A stretch of DNA of 44,469 nt, taken from contig NZ_AULT01000052.1 in the NCBI RefSeq assembly GCF_000422425.1, forward strand, positions 1 to 44,469, in the 5' to 3' direction. The notes beneath the pieces were generated by a model. The model searched no databases. It worked only from the letters and a program-made list of their open reading frames with translations, and was not told the DNA's origin. Below, one piece after another: positions 41,110-44,469 of this stretch (positions within the stretch are counted from its first letter, which is position 1; each line of letters starts with the position of its first letter). The DNA comes from Oceanospirillum beijerinckii DSM 7166 (GTDB lineage Bacteria > Pseudomonadota > Gammaproteobacteria > Pseudomonadales > Halomonadaceae). A program made the position numbers and the translations under genes.

Positions 41110-41205
41110 GCACCGGATCCAGCACCACAACCTGCTTCGCAGTTAGCACCAGCCAGCAACCCTGGTCAGAGCTTTGATGACTTCGACGACGATATCCCGT
41201 TCTAA
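41110..41205 (+). pseudogene. Fragment: diverged copy of the 3' end of ssb
   Basis: The plus-strand frame ending in TAA at 41203-41205 gives about 31 codons ending [18 protein letters not shown], the exact SSB tip. Upstream residues (PQPASQLAPAS) match the ssb linker end with one codon missing and some changes. Two Asp codons in the tip differ synonymously from ssb. An in-frame stop at 41107-41109 shows it cannot be translated as part of a longer ssb. It joins the permease-end fragment on its left and carries its own terminator on its right. Confidence 0.9.
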
Positions 41206-41233
41206 GCCATTAGATCTGTTGATATCGTGAGAG

Positions 41234-41272
41234 AAAATAGCTGCCCTATAATTTTAGCGCAGCTATTTTTTT
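41234..41272. terminator. Bidirectional terminator after the ssb-end copy and vapC
   Basis: AAAATAGCTGC (41234-41244) pairs perfectly with GCAGCTATTTT (41259-41269), and T runs to 41272. It differs from the native ssb terminator at 38906, so it probably came with the donor ssb end. The vapC stop codon (41263-41265) lies in its right arm, so it may also end the vapBC transcript. Confidence 0.8.
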
Positions 41273-41667
41273 ACCCAATCCACGAGCATCAGTCCGTCGA
41301 TTCTTTCAAACTCTCGAGTATTGTTGCTGACAAGGGTTAATCCTTCACTGCGCGCATGACCGGCAATATGGAGATCATTAACGCCGATAGTTTTGCCTTG
41401 GCGCTCCAATGAGGCTCGGATATTGCCGTAGTGATCAGCGGCTTTATTTCCGTAATCCAATACCTCAAGGCGTGAGACAAAATCTTCGACATTACGAAGA
41501 TTTTTCTCTGGTACTGCACTTTTCTCAACGCCGTGCATCAGTTCTGCCAGAGTGATGCTGCTAATGCACATCTGTCCGGCATATTTGTTAAAGGTCTCCA
41601 GTACTTCTATTGGACGCCTTTTAATCACGTAGATAACAATGTTGGTATCCAGCATAAACCTGAGCAT
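41263..41667 (-). CDS. vapC: VapC-type PIN-domain ribonuclease toxin
   Basis: VapC toxins are PIN-domain RNases that cut initiator tRNA or rRNA when free of VapB. The 134-aa protein starts MLRFMLDTNIVIYVIKRRP and has the acidic residues Asp7, Glu42 (SSITLAELMHG) and Asp98 (GVNDLHIAGHA). The C-terminal segment TLVSNNTREFERI is also typical. The start overlaps the vapB stop by one base (TAATG), so the toxin is translated after the antitoxin. The stop lies within the terminator hairpin. It is part of module 2 of the island. Confidence 0.95.
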   Translation of the reverse strand: MLRFMLDTNIVIYVIKRRPIEVLETFNKYAGQMCISSITLAELMHGVEKSAVPEKNLRNVEDFVSRLEVLDYGNKAADHYGNIRASLERQGKTIGVNDLHIAGHARSEGLTLVSNNTREFERIDGLMLVDWVKK

Positions 41668-41900
41668 TAGAAGCTTTCCCTTTCAGGCTGATCCTGGCTG
41701 GCGCGTTCTGCCATAAAGTCATCACTAACACCTTCTTCCGCCAGAAAAAAACTATCCCAGGTGTTTTCTACCGGTGTCAGAATGCGCTCCTTACCTACGA
41801 CACGCACGTTAACCTTTTTCACATCCTCAGGAAACCGAGTATCTGCTGGTAGGCGCACAGCCTGAGTACGGTTATTGATAAATACGGTGCCTTGGGACAT
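41667..41900 (-). CDS. vapB: VapB-type antitoxin
   Basis: VapB binds and blocks VapC and, with it, represses the operon. The 77-aa protein has an N-terminal SpoVT/AbrB (MazE-like) swapped-hairpin DNA-binding domain (GTVFINNRTQAVRLPADTRF and the following strand) and an acidic, flexible C-terminal tail (FLAEEGVSDDFMAERASQDQ) that would cover the toxin site. GGAGG lies before the ATG at 41900. A perfect palindrome at 41928-41941 is a likely operator. Confidence 0.94.
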   Translation of the reverse strand: MSQGTVFINNRTQAVRLPADTRFPEDVKKVNVRVVGKERILTPVENTWDSFFLAEEGVSDDFMAERASQDQPERESF

Positions 41901-41927
41901 AACAGACCTCCAGAAAGCGTTACTGAA

Positions 41928-41941
41928 CTGCTAATTAGCAG
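41928..41941. promoter_or_regulatory. Palindrome upstream of vapB, candidate VapBC operator
   Basis: CTGCTAATTAGCAG is a perfect 14-base dyad lying 28-41 bases upstream of the vapB start. On the minus strand TATATA lies just before it as a possible -10. VapB-type antitoxins bind such dyads; binding here is inferred. The rest of 41942-42176 holds no gene I can support. Confidence 0.5.
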
Positions 41942-42176
41942 ATGTATATAGCATAGCTGAGAGTCGAGCTTTTACGAAGCTGAGAAATAAAAGTACCCAC
42001 TGGACTCGTCATCTCAACATTCCCAATATGCCGAGGTTATCTCCGCTGAGATGAAGGACGCTACAGTTTCTAAAAAGAACTCTCTGTCCCCATTGTAACG
42101 ATGATAACTGTGCCTTTTTTCACGCCATCAACAATGAGAGCCTTTTGTTTGAGCGAAAGTATGTCCGGCAGCGCTG

Positions 42177-42548
42177 GTGACATCGATTCGAAAGATATAT
42201 GAGTGGTTAGTCTGGGATAAGTGGATGAGCAAAGCGGTTTTTTCAAAGACGTCTTCAACAGACGTTGTGCTGGAAGATGCATTTTGGGAAGCAGATAGCG
42301 GTTGGGAAGAGTATTTTCTCAACCAAAGTGTTTGGGTGCATATGGATGAATACAGTCCTCATCTGGTTGGTGATGAAGACTATTCCCGGATTATTATTCA
42401 TTCAAGCAATGATAGCGGCTGGAAATATAGTCGTAGGCTGAAGGATAGAGATCTTGTCCATGCTGTGTTTGCCGCGATAAAGAAACCCGTATCTGAGAAA
42501 AACTTGATGGAGCTGGGTTTCGAGAAATGGTGCGGGGCTGATGCTTAA
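42177..42548 (+). CDS. Hypothetical protein of island module 2 (123 aa)
   Basis: I do not recognise this protein. The open frame begins with GTG at 42177 and no Shine-Dalgarno sequence is evident; ATG at 42225 is a possible later start, giving 107 aa. The product is acidic and rich in Trp (VWDKWMSK, WEADSGWEEYF, VWVHMDEYSP, GWKYSRRL), soluble and of mixed alpha/beta composition. Small acidic Trp-rich proteins in accessory regions are sometimes immunity proteins, but I see no matching toxin, so this is only a guess. It lies between vapBC and the permease terminator. Confidence 0.5.
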   Translation: MTSIRKIYEWLVWDKWMSKAVFSKTSSTDVVLEDAFWEADSGWEEYFLNQSVWVHMDEYSPHLVGDEDYSRIIIHSSNDSGWKYSRRLKDRDLVHAVFAAIKKPVSEKNLMELGFEKWCGADA

Positions 42549-42607
42549 CTTTGCTGTACGTTGTGCGGGCATAGCTTCTTTTTTCAGCAAGCAATCTGTG
42601 ATGAACC

Positions 42608-42643
42608 AAAAAAAGCCCATATAGATCGCTCTATATGGGCTTT
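42608..42643 (-). terminator. Terminator of the ABC permease operon
   Basis: AAAGCCCATATAGA (42612-42625) pairs perfectly over 14 bases with TCTATATGGGCTTT (42630-42643), with loop TCGC. Seven A on the left (42608-42614) give the T-run on the minus strand. It can also act weakly on plus-strand transcripts from the 123-aa gene. Confidence 0.9.
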
Positions 42644-42653
42644 GATATTTGGG
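42640..42653 (+). repeat. 14-bp direct repeat, left copy, flanking the permease pair
   Basis: CTTTGATATTTGGG occurs here and again at 44109-44122, so it brackets the two permease genes. It may be a recombination scar or chance. Confidence 0.5.
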
Positions 42654-42666
42654 AGGTCGCTGGTGC

Positions 42667-43356
42667 TTAACGTGCCACTTCCATATGACGGTTGGAGCGC
42701 ATTTCCAGATAACGGAACAGCTGGATAATGGCCATGCTCATCAGCAGGTAGATCACACCGGCGGCCAGGAAGATCTCAATGGGCGTATAGGTGCGGGCGA
42801 TAATGGTTCGGGCCATACCGGTCAGATCCAGCAGGGTGATGGTGGAGGCCGGGGCGCTGCCTTTTAGCATCAGAATCACTTCATTACCGTAAGCGGGCAT
42901 AATCATACCCAGTGCACGCGGTAGCATAATGCGTTTATACAGCTGTACCTTGCGCATACCGATACTCTTCGCGGCTTCCACTTCACCTCTTGGTACGGCT
43001 CCCAGTGCGCCACGCAGAATCTCGGCGGTATAAGCCGCAGTATTTAATGAGAAGGCGATAATGGCACACCAGTAAGGCTCTCTCAGGTAAGGCCATAGAC
43101 TGCTTTCACGGATGGATTCAAACTGGGCGATACCGTAGTACACCAGAAAGATCTGTACCAGCAGTGGAGTGCCACGGAAGAAAAAGATATAGCCGTAGGG
43201 AATCGCTTTTAACCACCAACGGTGGGAGTGACGGGCCAGACCAATGGGCAGTGCCAGCAGGGAACCGATAATGCCCGAGACCAGTACCAGTTCTAATGTC
43301 GTGACGGCACCCTGTAGCAGGCGCGGGAAATACTCAACGATAACTGCAAAATCCAT
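42667..43356 (-). CDS. Polar amino-acid ABC transporter permease (HisM/ArtM type)
   Basis: This 229-aa inner-membrane protein is one of two permeases of an importer for a polar amino acid, probably of the arginine/histidine/lysine group. It has about five hydrophobic segments. The EAA loop that docks the ATPase is visible as EVEAAKSIGMRKVQLYKRIM near residues 130-150. A KAIPYGYIFFFRGTPLLVQI segment is typical of the HisM branch. Its start overlaps the stop of the upstream permease by one base. A diverged copy of its 3' end lies at 41021. No ATPase gene follows; the operon ends in a terminator. Confidence 0.92.
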   Translation of the reverse strand: MDFAVIVEYFPRLLQGAVTTLELVLVSGIIGSLLALPIGLARHSHRWWLKAIPYGYIFFFRGTPLLVQIFLVYYGIAQFESIRESSLWPYLREPYWCAIIAFSLNTAAYTAEILRGALGAVPRGEVEAAKSIGMRKVQLYKRIMLPRALGMIMPAYGNEVILMLKGSAPASTITLLDLTGMARTIIARTYTPIEIFLAAGVIYLLMSMAIIQLFRYLEMRSNRHMEVAR

Positions 43357-44045
43357 TAGGCTTGTCCTCCCCAGCGATTGGTGCGTTTTTCCATATAGTG
43401 AATAAAGACCATAGAAACAATGGTCAGACTGAGATAAAGGAAAGCCGCTGCGCTATAGAACAGGAAGGGATCTTTGGAATAGCTCACCGCTTCACGGGTT
43501 TTCATCATAATATCGTGCAGGCCCACCACAGAGACCAACGCGGTGTCTTTCAGCAGTACTAGAAACAGGTTACCCAATCCAGGCAGTGCCAGCTTCCAGA
43601 CCTGTGGCATAGTGATTCGGAAGAAGATTTTCATGGGCGACATGCCGATGCTTAAACCGGCTTCACGCTGTCCCTTAGGAATGGCAATAATGGCGCCGCG
43701 CAGTACTTCGCTGGCGTAAGCACCAAAGGTTAAACCCAGTGCAATCACACCGGCGGTAAAGGGGCCGATCTCAATATATTCGTCGTAACCAAATTGACGA
43801 GCGATGGCCATCAATAGGGTTGCGGTACCGAAGTAGATAATCAGTACGGTCAGCAGTTCTGGAATACCGCGAATCACGGTGGAGTACAGGGTGGCGATCT
43901 TTTGGGCGATGCGGTTATCGGACAGGCGGGCGACCGCTGCCAGTGTACCCAGAATCAAACCCACAACCAGACTGGCCATTGCCAGCTGGATGGTGATCGT
44001 CGCGCCTTCCAGCAACTGATCACCAAAACCTTGGAGGTCAAACAT
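43356..44045 (-). CDS. Polar amino-acid ABC transporter permease (HisQ/ArtQ type)
   Basis: The 229-aa protein is the partner permease. It carries STVIRGIPELLTVLIIYFGT, typical of the HisQ branch, and the EAA loop GQREAGLSIGMSPMKIFFRI near residues 125-145. About five membrane segments are seen. GAGGAC lies before the ATG at 44045. In relatives the binding-protein and ATPase genes lie next to these permeases; here the upstream side holds a REP-like pair and an IS110 element, so the missing genes must be outside the window or elsewhere. Confidence 0.92.
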   Translation of the reverse strand: MFDLQGFGDQLLEGATITIQLAMASLVVGLILGTLAAVARLSDNRIAQKIATLYSTVIRGIPELLTVLIIYFGTATLLMAIARQFGYDEYIEIGPFTAGVIALGLTFGAYASEVLRGAIIAIPKGQREAGLSIGMSPMKIFFRITMPQVWKLALPGLGNLFLVLLKDTALVSVVGLHDIMMKTREAVSYSKDPFLFYSAAAFLYLSLTIVSMVFIHYMEKRTNRWGGQA

Positions 44046-44108
44046 CTTAGCGTCCTCTTGTTTGCATGAGCGATCGAGTCACGAAGCTAATACCATTACT
44101 GATAAATT

Positions 44109-44122
44109 CTTTGATATTTGGG
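44109..44122 (+). repeat. 14-bp direct repeat, right copy
   Basis: CTTTGATATTTGGG, identical to 42640-42653. See the left copy. Confidence 0.5.
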
Positions 44123-44205
44123 TAGGTTGGATAAGCGAAGCGCCATCCGACACTGACCTGGATACCTGATTATTGTCGGAAGGCGCCTACGGCTTTTCCG
44201 ACCTT
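44122..44205. repeat. REP/BIME-like inverted pair of hairpins
   Basis: Hairpin 1 pairs GTTGGAT (44126-44132) with ATCCGAC (44145-44151). Hairpin 2 pairs GTCGGAA (44175-44181) with TTCCGAC (44196-44202). The two units are inverted copies of one another, as in bacterial interspersed mosaic elements. Similar GGATAAGCGAAGCGC units are common between genes in proteobacteria. The remaining bases of 44206-44387 show no gene. Confidence 0.6.
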
Positions 44206-44387
44206 GTATCTCTCCGGAAATCAGGGTTAGCTACCTTGATGACCTGTAGAGTCCGGTGATGTTGGTTCCGACCTTAGTGTTTGACGCTGTAATGTAGATA
44301 AACGCCCAGACTCTCATTGTTCTCATACATTGAATGGTATCCAAGCACCTGTTTTCAGTGATGCTGCATATACAAGGTAAATGAGAG

Positions 44388-44469
44388 ATGCATTATATAG
44401 GTATTGATATTAGTAAAGCCAAACTTGACTGCTGCTGGCTGCGTGATGTCGACAAAAGCAAGTTTAAAA
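44388..44469 (+). mobile_element. IS110-family transposase, N-terminal part, cut by window edge
   Basis: ATG at 44388 opens MHYIGIDISKAKLDCCWLRD and continues past the window. The GIDISK motif with its Asp is the start of the DEDD catalytic domain of IS110/IS1111-type transposases. Only 27 codons are visible. These elements lack ordinary terminal inverted repeats, so the left end cannot be placed; it lies somewhere in the gap after the REP-like pair. Confidence 0.8.

Noticed and set aside
42070..42282. Minus-strand frame of 70 codons before the 123-aa gene
   Set aside because: It overlaps the start of the 123-aa frame and lacks a ribosome site. The segment LKQKALIVDGVKKGTVIIVT looks protein-like and could be a remnant, but I cannot support it as a gene.
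38880..42660. The ssb-permease island as an integrase-borne genomic island or an integron
   Set aside because: There is no integrase gene, no tRNA target, no attC-like site and no transposase inside it. The only boundaries are gene ends.

Overview
This window is a chromosomal segment from a gammaproteobacterium, most likely an Oceanospirillales/Pseudomonadales-type marine lineage. The evidence is the gene order (birA-coaX-tRNAs-secE-nusG-rplKAJL-rpoBC-str-S10-spc-alpha, then uvrA, an MFS gene and ssb, an order I recall from Pseudomonas) and protein sequences very close to enterobacterial and pseudomonad orthologues. The species cannot be named from the sequence alone.

Layout. 1-1200: a terminator cut by the window edge and an orphan acidic low-complexity protein on the minus strand. 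1206-3414: birA, coaX and four tRNA genes (Tyr-GTA, Gly-TCC, Thr-GGT, Trp-CCA). The place usually held by tufB, between tRNA-Thr and tRNA-Trp, holds only a terminator and a promoter. 3471-15286: secE, nusG, rplK, rplA, rplJ, rplL, rpoB, rpoC, with an L10-type leader before rplJ and an attenuator hairpin before rpoB. 15438-19740: str operon (rpsL, rpsG, fusA, tuf). 19883-33482: S10, spc and alpha operons without missing genes, including the short rpmD and rpmJ. 33747-38876: uvrA (minus strand, convergent with rplQ, with a LexA box upstream), a YajR-like MFS transporter and ssb.

38880-42660 is an accessory island between ssb and an amino-acid ABC permease pair. It holds two modules. Module 1 is a retron-like operon: a strong promoter overlapped by a palindromic operator candidate, a hairpin-rich non-coding stretch, a 77-aa helical protein, an XRE regulator and a reverse transcriptase started at TTG. 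Module 2 is a vapBC toxin-antitoxin pair plus a 123-aa orphan. Between the modules lies a fused pair of gene ends, a diverged copy of the 3' end of the permease gene followed by a diverged copy of the 3' end of ssb. Each module is therefore bounded by an ssb 3' end on the left and a permease 3' end on the right, as expected if the ssb-permease spacer has received cargo twice through recombination at these flanks. This is the most unusual part of the window.

42667-44469: two inner-membrane permease genes of a polar amino-acid ABC importer with no ATPase or binding-protein gene in view, a REP-like inverted pair, and the first codons of an IS110-family transposase running off the right edge. Most genes here make and couple transcription and translation machinery (RNA polymerase, ribosome, elongation factors, Sec channel). 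The island genes are likely defence or stability functions.
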